NCBI GenBank assembly: GCA_015243575.1
Contig: CP042469.1
Span: 4,306,929 to 4,370,928 of the forward strand
DNA length: 64,000 nucleotides
Direction of reading: 5' to 3'
Source: Clostridiales bacterium
Lineage (GTDB): Bacteria > Bacillota > Clostridia > Peptostreptococcales > Anaerovoracaceae
The notes under the pieces are model-generated. The model did not search any database, had not been told where the DNA came from, and saw nothing but the letters and a program-made list of their open reading frames with translations. Both the position numbers and the translations under genes were made by a program. Positions 1 to 7,248 of the stretch are shown here, in pieces (the first letter of the stretch is position 1; the number at the start of each line of letters is the position of its first letter).

Positions 1-489
1 AAAAAGATGCTGATACCTGCCGGTCAGTCCCTCTTTGTCAAGAGAGGTCTTAATGATTCCTGCTTTTAAGGAACAGTATTCTTTTGGATCATTTGTATCA
101 CAGTCAGTAAACATGCCATTTTCAAGTTCGTGAATATAAAGATCTGCCAGCTTCTTTTCTGAATACCGGCATATCCAGTGATCTTCCGGGTAGAATTGGA
201 GCTTATGGAAACCGGTGGAGCAAAGGATGTTAACGCAAGTTTCTTCTGACAAGCTTCCAAGCGCTCTCTCCATACGATTGCATCCCACAGGCTGGGCATC
301 GACGATAGATCGGCCTCCTGCAGCCACGTAGTGAAGCAATTCCTTTCTGCTTTTTTCCGGATCATCAATGCAAAGTGCCGGGTTCACCTCAAAGGATACG
401 CCTTTGCTGATCATCAGGTGCTCATGACATTGGCAAAAGCCCAGTTGATTTGGGGGGATTTCTCCGGTCACTGTTCTGATAATGGGCAT
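1..489 (-). CDS. Phosphotriesterase-family hydrolase (N-terminal part, cut by window edge)
   Basis: The first about 163 codons of a leftward gene whose 3' end lies outside the window. I chose the ATG at 489 because AAGGAG sits about 6 bases upstream. Residues 17-25 read GFCQCHEHL, the metal-binding H-x-H of the amidohydrolase/phosphotriesterase (PHP) family. A later AGIIKT stretch fits the carboxylated lysine that bridges the two metals. Family members hydrolyse phosphotriesters or, more commonly in bacteria, lactones and sugar-lactone phosphates. Next to an SMP-30 lactonase and polyol dehydrogenases, a sugar-lactone or ester hydrolase is the best inference; the substrate cannot be read from the sequence. 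It is the last visible gene of a leftward run with the cupin isomerase and the AroE-like gene. Confidence 0.8.
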   Translation of the reverse strand, partial: MPIIRTVTGEIPPNQLGFCQCHEHLMISKGVSFEVNPALCIDDPEKSRKELLHYVAAGGRSIVDAQPVGCNRMERALGSLSEETCVNILCSTGFHKLQFYPEDHWICRYSEKKLADLYIHELENGMFTDCDTNDPKEYCSLKAGIIKTSLDKEGLTGRYQHLF

Positions 490-509
490 AGCATCTCCTT
501 CTTTCTTTT

Positions 510-1085
510 TTACCAGTTGGGATTATCTGTAATAATTGATTTCCCGCCTTGATCCAGGATCATCTTGTGAAAGCCTTTCTCCTCGATGGTCCCGTAATCA
601 TGGCCCGCATCGGCAGCAAATGCAAAAAAGAGGACGAGAGGTTCCGTTCCAGTGTTTACAGTCCTGTGTGCAAATCTCCTTGGCACATACAGTGCAGCTC
701 CTTCCGTAAGTGGCTCTTCCCGAGTTTCTCCTTCCGGGTTTTCCATCACCATGTAGCCTTGGCCGGAAAGGGTATAATATACTTCGGCCGTTTCCAAAAC
801 TGTATGAAAATGGCCCTTTGTCATAAAGTACTCCGCTCCTACCTTGCCGGGATAAATGATTGTGGTACCGAACAGAAGGTCTCCGGCTCTTTCAGGACAC
901 CCTAGTTCGTAAAATTCATAGATGAGAGGATCTTCAGAAGCAAGAATCCGCTCCGCGGCTTCTTGATCGGCAAACACTGTTTTCATATTTGATAAATAAC
1001 GCTTCGTAGTGGAAGCGGTTTTGGATCGACCGGTTTGCTTGTCGAAATCTACAAGAAAGCTTTGATCCCAGTCAAATTGATTCAT
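510..1085 (-). CDS. Cupin-type glucose-6-phosphate isomerase
   Basis: 191 residues, the usual length of the archaeal-type cupin phosphoglucose isomerase family (PF06560), unrelated to classical PGI. The family interconverts glucose-6-phosphate and fructose-6-phosphate with a metal ion. Seen here: GHFH at 91-94, Glu101 and His140, which match in spacing the metal ligands His88/His90/Glu97/His136 of the Pyrococcus enzyme, and a TTIIYPGKVG-EYFMTKGHFH core typical of the family. AGGAGG-like RBS before the ATG at 1085. It sits between an AroE-like gene and the phosphotriesterase homologue with short gaps, so probably one operon. In this context it may isomerise another aldose (phosphate) of the pathway; that part is inference. 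Confidence 0.85.
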   Translation of the reverse strand: MNQFDWDQSFLVDFDKQTGRSKTASTTKRYLSNMKTVFADQEAAERILASEDPLIYEFYELGCPERAGDLLFGTTIIYPGKVGAEYFMTKGHFHTVLETAEVYYTLSGQGYMVMENPEGETREEPLTEGAALYVPRRFAHRTVNTGTEPLVLFFAFAADAGHDYGTIEEKGFHKMILDQGGKSIITDNPNW

Positions 1086-1122
1086 AATATTTCCTCCTAT
1101 TGTCGTTCGTGGTGGGATGTTT

Positions 1123-2058
1123 TTATGATTTTGCGATCTGACTCAAATGGTCGAGCAGGTCACCTTTTATTTCTACATGGAATACTTCTGAAATCACCTG
1201 GGTCCAGCCATGGATGAAATAAATCCATCCATCTTCCACATGCAGGTGCTTCTCTAACGCCTGTTTCTCTGCCTGCTCTTGAAACAATAGCTCACCGCGG
1301 TAATTGATTTCCCATACAAGACTGTTCTCGGGAAAGCTGCATTTATCGGTAAGAGGCGACCCTGGAGCATCTTTGCCCAGCCCGGTTGCATTGACAATCA
1401 GGGAATGGGGCTTTAAGGATGCCAATGTTCTGTCGTTATCTTCTGGAGTCGGATTATGTACAAATTCAAATTGTATCTCGGGATGAATCCCTTCCAGGAT
1501 GGCCTTGGCGGACGCAAGTCGTGGAACGCTTCTGTTGGCAACAATAATCCGTTTCGGTACATTCGATTTATGGCTTTCCTGTGCAAAGTAAACGGACATA
1601 GCCAGCGTGCTGCCCCCGGCGCCCAGGAGCAGAACCTCTCCGTCATAATCGCTCCAGTAGTGATCGGGTACAAAATGTTCCAAGGCTAGCCCGCTGGAGA
1701 TAGGATCCTTAGCGTGGGCACAGAGCTTCCCGTCCATTTTGGAGATAGAGGAGACTTCGCCAAGCTTTTGGGCATAGGGATCAACATAATCGAAGAGATC
1801 CTTACAGGTTTCGTACAAATCAATTTTATGTGTCGTCACTAGAGCTCCCAGGGAAAGGGGATCGTTTTTTATAAACGTCACAGCCTCACGATATGCTTCG
1901 GCGCAGGAATGAGGCTGAAAGTCAATTCCTTTTATGACGGAACTGTAAAGACCAAGGAAATCGGCCCATTTTGGAAATACGCGCATAATAGAAGACTGTT
2001 CCGTTGTGACTCCAATGAAGTAAATAGTAGGAGCTGAAGCTGTTTCATAGTAGGACAT
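1123..2058 (-). CDS. Shikimate dehydrogenase-like (AroE-fold) NAD(P)-dependent dehydrogenase
   Basis: 311 residues from ATG 2058, chosen over an upstream in-frame ATG at 2091 because AAAGGA lies 8 bases ahead of it. The AroE architecture is visible: GALVTTHK with the catalytic-type Lys78, Asp118 in the position of the AroE aspartate, then a Rossmann GAGGS at 146-150 and a late NATGLG segment. It departs from true AroE: the N-terminal shikimate-carboxylate serine motif (S-x-S) is absent, the family NTDG motif is changed to KDPISSG, and it is about 35 residues longer than usual. With its location in a sugar-catabolic cluster this argues for a polyol/cyclitol- or sugar-acid dehydrogenase rather than aromatic biosynthesis. 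A 16-bp inverted repeat lies just upstream (2098-2113). Confidence 0.75.
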   Translation of the reverse strand: MSYYETASAPTIYFIGVTTEQSSIMRVFPKWADFLGLYSSVIKGIDFQPHSCAEAYREAVTFIKNDPLSLGALVTTHKIDLYETCKDLFDYVDPYAQKLGEVSSISKMDGKLCAHAKDPISSGLALEHFVPDHYWSDYDGEVLLLGAGGSTLAMSVYFAQESHKSNVPKRIIVANRSVPRLASAKAILEGIHPEIQFEFVHNPTPEDNDRTLASLKPHSLIVNATGLGKDAPGSPLTDKCSFPENSLVWEINYRGELLFQEQAEKQALEKHLHVEDGWIYFIHGWTQVISEVFHVEIKGDLLDHLSQIAKS

Positions 2059-2097
2059 TGTATGTTTCCTTTCTGCTTTAATTATTAACATTATAAA

Positions 2098-2113
2098 GTT
2101 GTAATGTTACAAC
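2098..2113. promoter_or_regulatory. Inverted repeat, candidate operator A
   Basis: GTTGTAATGTTACAAC, with 7-bp arms around a TG centre, 40 bp upstream of the AroE-like start. The same TGTAATG/GTAAT-ATTAC core recurs at 3245-3257, 4629-4644 and 7151-7172, each upstream of a gene of this sugar cluster. Probable binding site of the ROK regulator encoded at 3388 or of another local regulator; unproven. Confidence 0.4.
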
Positions 2114-2228
2114 TTAAGAAGGGAATAATTACTGCTCCTGAAAGGGAGCAGTAAAGGAGAACGGTATCTATGTCCAGCTCATTTTGCGGTAGGCCGCATG
2201 CCGGAGTATCATGGATTTCTTATATTAT

Positions 2229-3221
2229 CTATGGCTCAATCGCGAGAAGACTCATCGTTGCGGGCAGCTCGTGAGCGGTGTTTACTTTGTCGCTCCCTAC
2301 CACACAGTCGAAACAGGAGACCGCAATCTTTCCGTTCCAGACGCAGGGCTCGCCGGGCTGATCCAGTTCTCCGTTGAATCCATTGGTATCAGGACTCTGA
2401 GCGATGCGTTTCACACGTCCTTCCCGGTCAATTTTGGCAATGGCATTCACAACGAAATCCGCTACATAGATGTTGCCGAATTCATCGATGGTCATTCCGT
2501 CGGTAGACCTCAGATTCTCTGGGTCTTTTGCAAACAGTGCATTCTCTTTAATACTGCCGTCTTCTTTGAACGTCAGCTTGAAGATCTCTCCGTCTCCAAA
2601 GTTCCCGACATACAAGTTTCCCTCGTGATCGAATACGATTCCGTCCACGCCGTACTGATCGTCGGGGTTATGGGTAATCCACGTTGCAAAGATGTTGGGA
2701 TCTTCCAAAGTATTTGTAATATGTATGGCTTCATCATCCAGATGGAAACGGTAAACACAGCTCATTAGTTTTCCCGATTCCGTTTTCACCTTTTCCATGG
2801 TGCTCTGGGTCACATACAAATATTCTCCCTTGATGCGGATTCCGTTGGGATGCTCCATACCCTCAGCAACAACAGTAACCTTTTCTATACCGTTGCCATT
2901 CATGCGAACACGGAGAATTCGGCCCTGAAATTTCAGCCTCTCTTCACCGGACCAGCCCTGGTTGTCTACAATATATAAGTCCCAATCCGGACCGAATGCA
3001 AGGCCCATGGCTCTGGCTTCCATTGTTTTCTCGAGCAACGGTACATCAAACCATTTTGTAACGATTCCGTCAGTGTCAATCTTTGCGATACAGCTTGGCA
3101 TGGACATGTCTGCAAAATTGGGACACGCCAGGATTAGATTTCCATCCCGATCCACTTCCATTCCATCTGGCGTGCATATGAATTCCTGTGGCAGCAGTGC
3201 CAATAGTTTCGGTGTCTGCAT
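2229..3221 (-). CDS. SMP-30/gluconolactonase-family protein
   Basis: 330 residues from ATG 3221; AAAAGGATGG precedes it, while the ATG at 3254 has no RBS. The six-bladed propeller family is recognisable by its repeated blade motifs: PDGMEVDRDGNLILACPN, EHPNGIRIKGEYLYVTQS, VDGIVFDHEGNLYVGNF and TDGMTIDEFGNIYVADF. The family hydrolyses sugar lactones with a divalent cation held by Glu/Asn/Asp residues at blade centres. No signal peptide is seen, so it is likely cytoplasmic. It is the first gene of the leftward arm and is divergent from the ROK regulator, so it likely hydrolyses the lactone produced by one of the polyol/sugar dehydrogenases of the cluster. Its 3' end is 137 bp from the AroE-like start, which has its own candidate operator. 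Confidence 0.85.
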   Translation of the reverse strand: MQTPKLLALLPQEFICTPDGMEVDRDGNLILACPNFADMSMPSCIAKIDTDGIVTKWFDVPLLEKTMEARAMGLAFGPDWDLYIVDNQGWSGEERLKFQGRILRVRMNGNGIEKVTVVAEGMEHPNGIRIKGEYLYVTQSTMEKVKTESGKLMSCVYRFHLDDEAIHITNTLEDPNIFATWITHNPDDQYGVDGIVFDHEGNLYVGNFGDGEIFKLTFKEDGSIKENALFAKDPENLRSTDGMTIDEFGNIYVADFVVNAIAKIDREGRVKRIAQSPDTNGFNGELDQPGEPCVWNGKIAVSCFDCVVGSDKVNTAHELPATMSLLAIEP

Positions 3222-3244
3222 AAAATTACCATCCTTTTTATTAT

Positions 3245-3257
3245 GTAATGACATTAC
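3245..3257. promoter_or_regulatory. Inverted repeat, candidate operator B
   Basis: GTAATGACATTAC, perfect 5-bp arms around GAC, 24 bp upstream of the SMP-30 start and in the divergent region ahead of the ROK regulator. It resembles the repeats at 2098 and 4629. Placement between two divergent genes fits control of both. Confidence 0.4.
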
Positions 3258-3387
3258 TATATTACAATACTACGTTAGAAGAATATCATATATTCTCTTG
3301 CTTGAAAAGTATAATTTTGAAAAAAATATTTACTTTGCGAAGCGAACAGGGTTATCATAGTGGTATTACAAGTGCTTCGGAGGGAAT

Positions 3388-4509
3388 ATGAACGCAGGCA
3401 GCAACAATATGGAGGTAAGAAAAGTCAATAAGAATAGAGCATTTCGCTATATATGCCGGAAGGAACGGGTATCAAAGCCAGAAATTGCCTCTGCACTTGG
3501 CGTCAGTGTGCCCACAGTGCTCCAACTGGTCAATCTGCTGGAAGAGGAGAATCTCGTTCTCGAAGCTGGGGAATGTGATTCCAAGGGCGGCAGAAAGGCC
3601 AGAGCGGTGAGACCCAATTGGGACGCTGCCTATGCAGTGGGGTTGGATATTACAAAAAATCATATCGGGCTGATCTATACTAATTTATCAAAGCAGGTTC
3701 TGGAGCATATCAGAATTTATAAGACTTTCCGGGATACGGAAGACTATTATAAAGAGGTTACAGATACCCTAAAAGCATTTGTTCGTGAGCATAAAATTCC
3801 GGAAGATCGGATTACAGGAGTAGGAATCTCAATCCCAGGGATCGTAGATGGGAAAAATAACAGGATTGAGCGGTCTCATGTACTAAATCTCTATGACGTT
3901 TCCTGCGAGCGATTTGCCAAGTATCTTCCTTATCCTGCAATTTTGATCAATGATGCCAATGCTGCAGGAAGGACTGAAATTGACAGCGAAAGAAGCAGCC
4001 ACAATCTCATTTACCTTTCGCTGAGCAACAGTGTAGGGGGATCGGTCATCATGGGAGACATATACAGCGGTGATCACTGGCGATCCGGTGAGTTTGGGCA
4101 TATGATTGTTGCAGAGCAGGGAGGAATGTGCTATTGCGGGAAAAGGGGCTGCTTTGATGTGTGCTGCTCTGCACTCAGACTGGCTGGGCTTGCAGAGGGG
4201 AAGCTGGAAAACTTCTTTCAGGGGTTGGAAGACGGGAATGTGCTTTATCAGAGTGCATGGGAGGAATATCTTTCTTATCTGGCAACTATGGTGGAAAACC
4301 TCCATATGGTTCTTGACTGTGATATTATACTGGGCGGCTATGTGGGGGGCTTTATGGGACCGTATCTTAGTGATTTTCAAGGAAGGATTGCCGGAAACAA
4401 CATTTTTGGAAACACAGGGGCCTATGTGAAGACCTGCAAGTATCAATACGAAGCTGCTGCATTAGGCGCCGCACTTTTCTTTATCGAACAGTTCATGAGA
4501 GAAATCTGA
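3388..4509 (+). CDS. ROK-family transcriptional regulator
   Basis: 373 residues. An N-terminal winged helix-turn-helix (roughly residues 18-70, with SKPEIASALGVSVPTVLQLVNLL) is followed by a ROK sugar-kinase-like domain. The zinc motif C-x-C-G-x2-G-C (CYCGKRGC) after EFGHM is present, and this is the signature of NagC/XylR-type repressors rather than of glucokinases alone. The family binds DNA in the absence of a sugar or sugar phosphate inducer. GGAGGG precedes the ATG at 3388 with short spacing; a second Met eight codons on is a possible start. Divergent from the SMP-30 gene and upstream of the transporter operon, so it is probably the local regulator of the sugar island. A strong terminator follows. 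Confidence 0.9.
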   Translation: MNAGSNNMEVRKVNKNRAFRYICRKERVSKPEIASALGVSVPTVLQLVNLLEEENLVLEAGECDSKGGRKARAVRPNWDAAYAVGLDITKNHIGLIYTNLSKQVLEHIRIYKTFRDTEDYYKEVTDTLKAFVREHKIPEDRITGVGISIPGIVDGKNNRIERSHVLNLYDVSCERFAKYLPYPAILINDANAAGRTEIDSERSSHNLIYLSLSNSVGGSVIMGDIYSGDHWRSGEFGHMIVAEQGGMCYCGKRGCFDVCCSALRLAGLAEGKLENFFQGLEDGNVLYQSAWEEYLSYLATMVENLHMVLDCDIILGGYVGGFMGPYLSDFQGRIAGNNIFGNTGAYVKTCKYQYEAAALGAALFFIEQFMREI

Positions 4510-4540
4510 TTTACAAAGACTTTATATTGATGAGATGGAT

Positions 4541-4575
4541 CCCTCTTGCTCAAATCGGGCAGGAGGGTTTTTTTC
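4541..4575 (+). terminator. Intrinsic terminator after ROK regulator
   Basis: Stem CCCTCTTGC / GGCAGGAGGG followed by seven T. Ends the regulator transcript before the promoter of the dehydrogenase genes. Confidence 0.9.
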
Positions 4576-4605
4576 ATTTGTCGCTTTTTTAAGAAAGAAA
4601 GGGGA

Positions 4606-4644
4606 TTGACAAGAGAAACCATCCGGCGGTAATATACTAATTAC
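4606..4644 (+). promoter_or_regulatory. Promoter with overlapping inverted repeat (candidate operator D)
   Basis: TTGACA at 4606-4611, 18-bp spacer, TAATAT at 4630-4635. The repeat GTAAT-atacta-ATTAC (4629-4644) covers the -10 box. This is a classic repressor geometry and repeats the GTAAT/ATTAC arms seen at 2098 and 3245. Confidence 0.6.
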
Positions 4645-4698
4645 TTTAATAAACTAGTTAAGGAAGTTTCCTGAGAAAGAAAAGGAGGAGGGTACATA

Positions 4699-5733
4699 AT
4701 GAAAGCAGCTGTGATGACCGGAATCGGACAAATCGAGTTTGTCGAAGCAGCAATGCCGGTTCCCGGAGAGGATGAGGTTCTCGTGAAGCTGGAATATGTA
4801 GGGATCTGCGGCAGCGATCTGCATTATTACGAGAACGGAAGAATTGGCAGTTATATCGTGGAGCCGCCCTTTGTACTGGGACATGAACCGGGTGGCATCA
4901 TTGTGGAGGCGGGTAAAAATGTTACCCATCTGAAGGTAGGGGACAGGGTAGCGCTGGAGCCGGGGAAGACCTGCGGGAAGTGCCGCTTTTGCAGAGAAGG
5001 TAAGTACAATTTATGTCCTGATGTAATTTTCTTTGCAACACCGCCGGTTGGTGGAGTGTTCCAGGAGTATGTGGCACATGATGCGTCTTTATGCTTTAAG
5101 CTGCCGGATGAGGTAAGCACGTTGGAAGGGGCTTTGATCGAGCCCTTGGCAGTGGGATTTCATGCTGCAGGACAAGGGAATGCCCATGCAGGACAGAAAG
5201 CAATTGTGTTCGGAGCAGGATGTATCGGACTTGTGACTATGATGGCACTAAAGGCGCGAGGTGTCACCAACGTGACGGTTGTTGATGTGATGGAAAAGAG
5301 ACTGGAAAAAGCGTTGGAACTGGGTGCAGCTTCGGTAGTTAATGCGGTGAGGGAAGACGTCCTCGCGCGGTCAGTAGAATTAACCGGGGGAGAGGGCTTT
5401 GATCTGGCCATTGAGACAGCGGGAACAGAACTTACGGCCAGTCAGTGTATTCATTCAGTGAGAAAAGGAGCAGAGATCGTATTGGTAGGCTACGGAAAAT
5501 CCGGAATGATGAATCTTCCCATGAGCCTGGCACTTGACAAAGAAGTTACGTTTAAGACAGTATTCCGGTATCGCCATATTTACCCCATGGCAATTGAGGC
5601 TGTGGCTTCGGGAAGGGTCAACCTGAAAGGAATCGTCACCCATCAATATGACTTTGACCACATGAAAGAAGCCATGGATAACTGCGTCAAAGATAAAGCA
5701 AACATTGTAAAAGCAGTAATTAAATTCGCTTGA
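4699..5733 (+). CDS. Zinc-dependent polyol dehydrogenase (sorbitol/xylitol dehydrogenase-like)
   Basis: 344 residues, medium-chain dehydrogenase (MDR) family. Catalytic zinc site: Cys37, His62 and Glu63 (GHEPGG). Structural zinc site: Cys92, Cys95, Cys98, Cys106. Rossmann motif GAGCIG near 171 and an acidic residue after the second strand (VVDVMEKR) indicating NAD preference. The SDLHYY segment is typical of sorbitol/L-iditol and xylitol dehydrogenases, which oxidise a polyol to a ketose. AAAGGAGG precedes the ATG. First gene of the rightward catabolic operon, behind its own promoter. A ketose made here would be a natural substrate for the allulose-3-epimerase-like gene at 13122. The exact polyol is unknown. 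Confidence 0.88.
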   Translation: MKAAVMTGIGQIEFVEAAMPVPGEDEVLVKLEYVGICGSDLHYYENGRIGSYIVEPPFVLGHEPGGIIVEAGKNVTHLKVGDRVALEPGKTCGKCRFCREGKYNLCPDVIFFATPPVGGVFQEYVAHDASLCFKLPDEVSTLEGALIEPLAVGFHAAGQGNAHAGQKAIVFGAGCIGLVTMMALKARGVTNVTVVDVMEKRLEKALELGAASVVNAVREDVLARSVELTGGEGFDLAIETAGTELTASQCIHSVRKGAEIVLVGYGKSGMMNLPMSLALDKEVTFKTVFRYRHIYPMAIEAVASGRVNLKGIVTHQYDFDHMKEAMDNCVKDKANIVKAVIKFA

Positions 5734-5862
5734 TGCGCAGAGCAGGGAGCATGCACATACCAAGAGCAGGAGCCCAGCGCATCAAGAGCAGGAGTTAAGC
5801 GCATCAGGAGCAGAAATCAAGCTGGCATCAAGAGCAGATGCCAGGCTCGCATCATGAAAGGA
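5730..5862 (+). repeat. Degenerate 20-25 bp tandem repeat between two dehydrogenase genes
   Basis: About six imperfect copies of a unit like GCGCATCAAGAGCAGGAG fill the space between the stop of the first dehydrogenase and the RBS of the second. The first copy overlaps the end of the upstream gene and the last blends into the AAAGGAG ribosome binding site. Similar but unrelated post-stop duplications occur at 6884 and 12136. Confidence 0.75.
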
Positions 5863-5870
5863 GACGAATC

Positions 5871-6893
5871 ATGAAAGCAATTGTATATAATGCACCAAGA
5901 GACTATGAACTGAAAGAAATTCCAAGGCCGGTGATCAAACCCAATCAAGTCCTGATTAAGGTCGCAGCCTGCGGCGTGTGCAGAACAGATATGCATATTC
6001 ACGAAGGAGACTTTATTTCAGCATTTCCGTTGACACCGGGGCATGAATTTACCGGTGAAATCGCCGAGGTTGGTTCCCAGGTAACGGAGCTTTCTGTGGG
6101 CGATCGGGTTGTGGGAGACAATACGGTTCTCTGTGGAGAATGTTATTACTGCAGAAGAAATCAGCCGCTGTTCTGTGAGAACTTTTACTCTTTAGGATGC
6201 AATGGGCCCGGAGGTTACGCAGAATATGTGGCGGTCAACCATGACAAGGTATTTCCAATCAGTGACAACTTAACCTACGATCAGGCAATCTTTGTAGAAC
6301 CGCTGGCATGTGCCATTCATGGCATGGATGTCATCGCACCCAAATGCGGTGACGATGTACTGATCTTCGGCGCGGGGCCCACGGGGATTCTGCTGGCCCA
6401 GCTGCTGAAACATGGCGGGGCAGCAAATGTCGTCGTATGTGCATCTTCTCAGGAAAAGCTGAATCTGATCCAAAAGAATGGATATGCTCAAACCGTATGG
6501 ATGGACCGCAAGGATTATTCCGTCCATACAAACGTCTTAAAAGAAATGTATCCTCAGGGTTTTGATATTGTGATTGATGCGACAGGGGCGCCTGAGGTAT
6601 TGGAACAATGTTTCGAATTTCCTAAAAAAACCGGAAAAATAGTAATCTACGGTGTCTGCTCCAGTGACGCTAAAATTACAATCAGTCCCTACCAAATTTT
6701 CAGTAATGAATTAAAGGTGTTGGGCTCCTTCGCCCAGACCCACTGCTTTGATCGGGCGGTAAAATACCTTGAAAACGGTGTGATTAAAGTTGACGATCTG
6801 GTAGCAGGACATTTTTCTTTGAAAGAGTTCGGCGACGTAATGGATGTTATGGTCAACGGCAAGGGGCTTTTAAAGCTGATCGTGAATCCCTAA
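5871..6893 (+). CDS. Zinc-dependent MDR-family dehydrogenase
   Basis: 340 residues from ATG 5871, chosen because AAAGGAGA precedes it; the in-frame ATG at 5838 lies in the repeat array. MDR features: catalytic Cys37 (CGVCRTD), GHEF with His/Glu ligands, structural zinc loop C-x2-C-x2-C-x7-C (CGECYYCRRNQPLFC), NAD-binding GAGPTG. It is closest in style to polyol/L-threonine/arabitol-type dehydrogenases. It differs clearly from its neighbour at 4699, so this is not a simple duplication. Two different polyol dehydrogenases in one operon suggest either two substrates or successive oxidations of one sugar. Reaction direction and substrate are inference only. Confidence 0.87.
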   Translation: MKAIVYNAPRDYELKEIPRPVIKPNQVLIKVAACGVCRTDMHIHEGDFISAFPLTPGHEFTGEIAEVGSQVTELSVGDRVVGDNTVLCGECYYCRRNQPLFCENFYSLGCNGPGGYAEYVAVNHDKVFPISDNLTYDQAIFVEPLACAIHGMDVIAPKCGDDVLIFGAGPTGILLAQLLKHGGAANVVVCASSQEKLNLIQKNGYAQTVWMDRKDYSVHTNVLKEMYPQGFDIVIDATGAPEVLEQCFEFPKKTGKIVIYGVCSSDAKITISPYQIFSNELKVLGSFAQTHCFDRAVKYLENGVIKVDDLVAGHFSLKEFGDVMDVMVNGKGLLKLIVNP

Positions 6894-6921
6894 AAACTGC
6901 AAGCGAATCCCTAAAACTGCA
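6884..6921 (+). repeat. Duplicated 3' end after the second dehydrogenase gene
   Basis: The terminal coding segment GTGAATCCCTAAAAACTGCA is followed directly by GCGAATCCCTAAAACTGCA, a near-copy about 20 bp long that includes the stop codon. It resembles in style, but not in sequence, the post-stop repeats at 5730 and 12136. Confidence 0.6.
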
Positions 6922-6963
6922 CGGGCTTACAGCGCAAATCTTGATTTGCGCTGTAAGCCCGTG
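6920..6963. terminator. Perfect 20-bp hairpin, terminator or REP-like element
   Basis: Arms at 6920-6939 and 6944-6963 are exact reverse complements around a CTTG loop. No T-run follows on the plus strand, so it may act as a Rho-independent-like stop, an mRNA stabiliser or a bidirectional element. The rest of 6964-7100 holds no convincing gene. Confidence 0.6.
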
Positions 6964-7100
6964 TTTGCTATCACCTTGGAGTTCCTTTGATGCATCTGCT
7001 TTTCTAAACGCGCTTTGCTTTGCCGGTTTCGTCTTTCACGAGCGGCGCTAAAGCCGATTACTTTTGTCGTCTTTGAACCGAAAAAAAATCCAATTTGAGG

Positions 7101-7172
7101 TTGACATCGTATATAGCACGCATTATAATATGACACATGCAAGATAATAATCTTGTAATGTAGGTACATAAG
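7101..7172 (+). promoter_or_regulatory. Strong promoter of the sugar ABC transporter with candidate operators
   Basis: TTGACA 7101-7106, exactly 17 bp, TATAAT 7124-7129: consensus. Downstream, over the expected transcript start, lie an AAGAT/ATCTT inverted repeat (7141-7154) and ATGTA-GG-TACAT (7158-7169) next to a TGTAATG core like that at 2098. Operators just past the start site would suit a repressor induced by the transported sugar. Confidence 0.75.
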
Positions 7173-7248
7173 AACGAAACGGTTTATCGGCCTATGTATG
7201 ATATGTTACGGATTAAGATCGGCCCATAATAATAAAGGAGGAATTTTT

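Noticed and set aside
6927-7169. 80-codon minus-strand frame over the sugar-transporter promoter
   Set aside because: Runs through the perfect hairpin and the promoter; composition is not protein-like and no RBS was found.
7173-7200. AAACGGTTT palindrome downstream of the sugar-transporter promoter considered as a LacI/CcpA site
   Set aside because: Too short and does not match the cre consensus; only the GTAAT-type repeats were kept.
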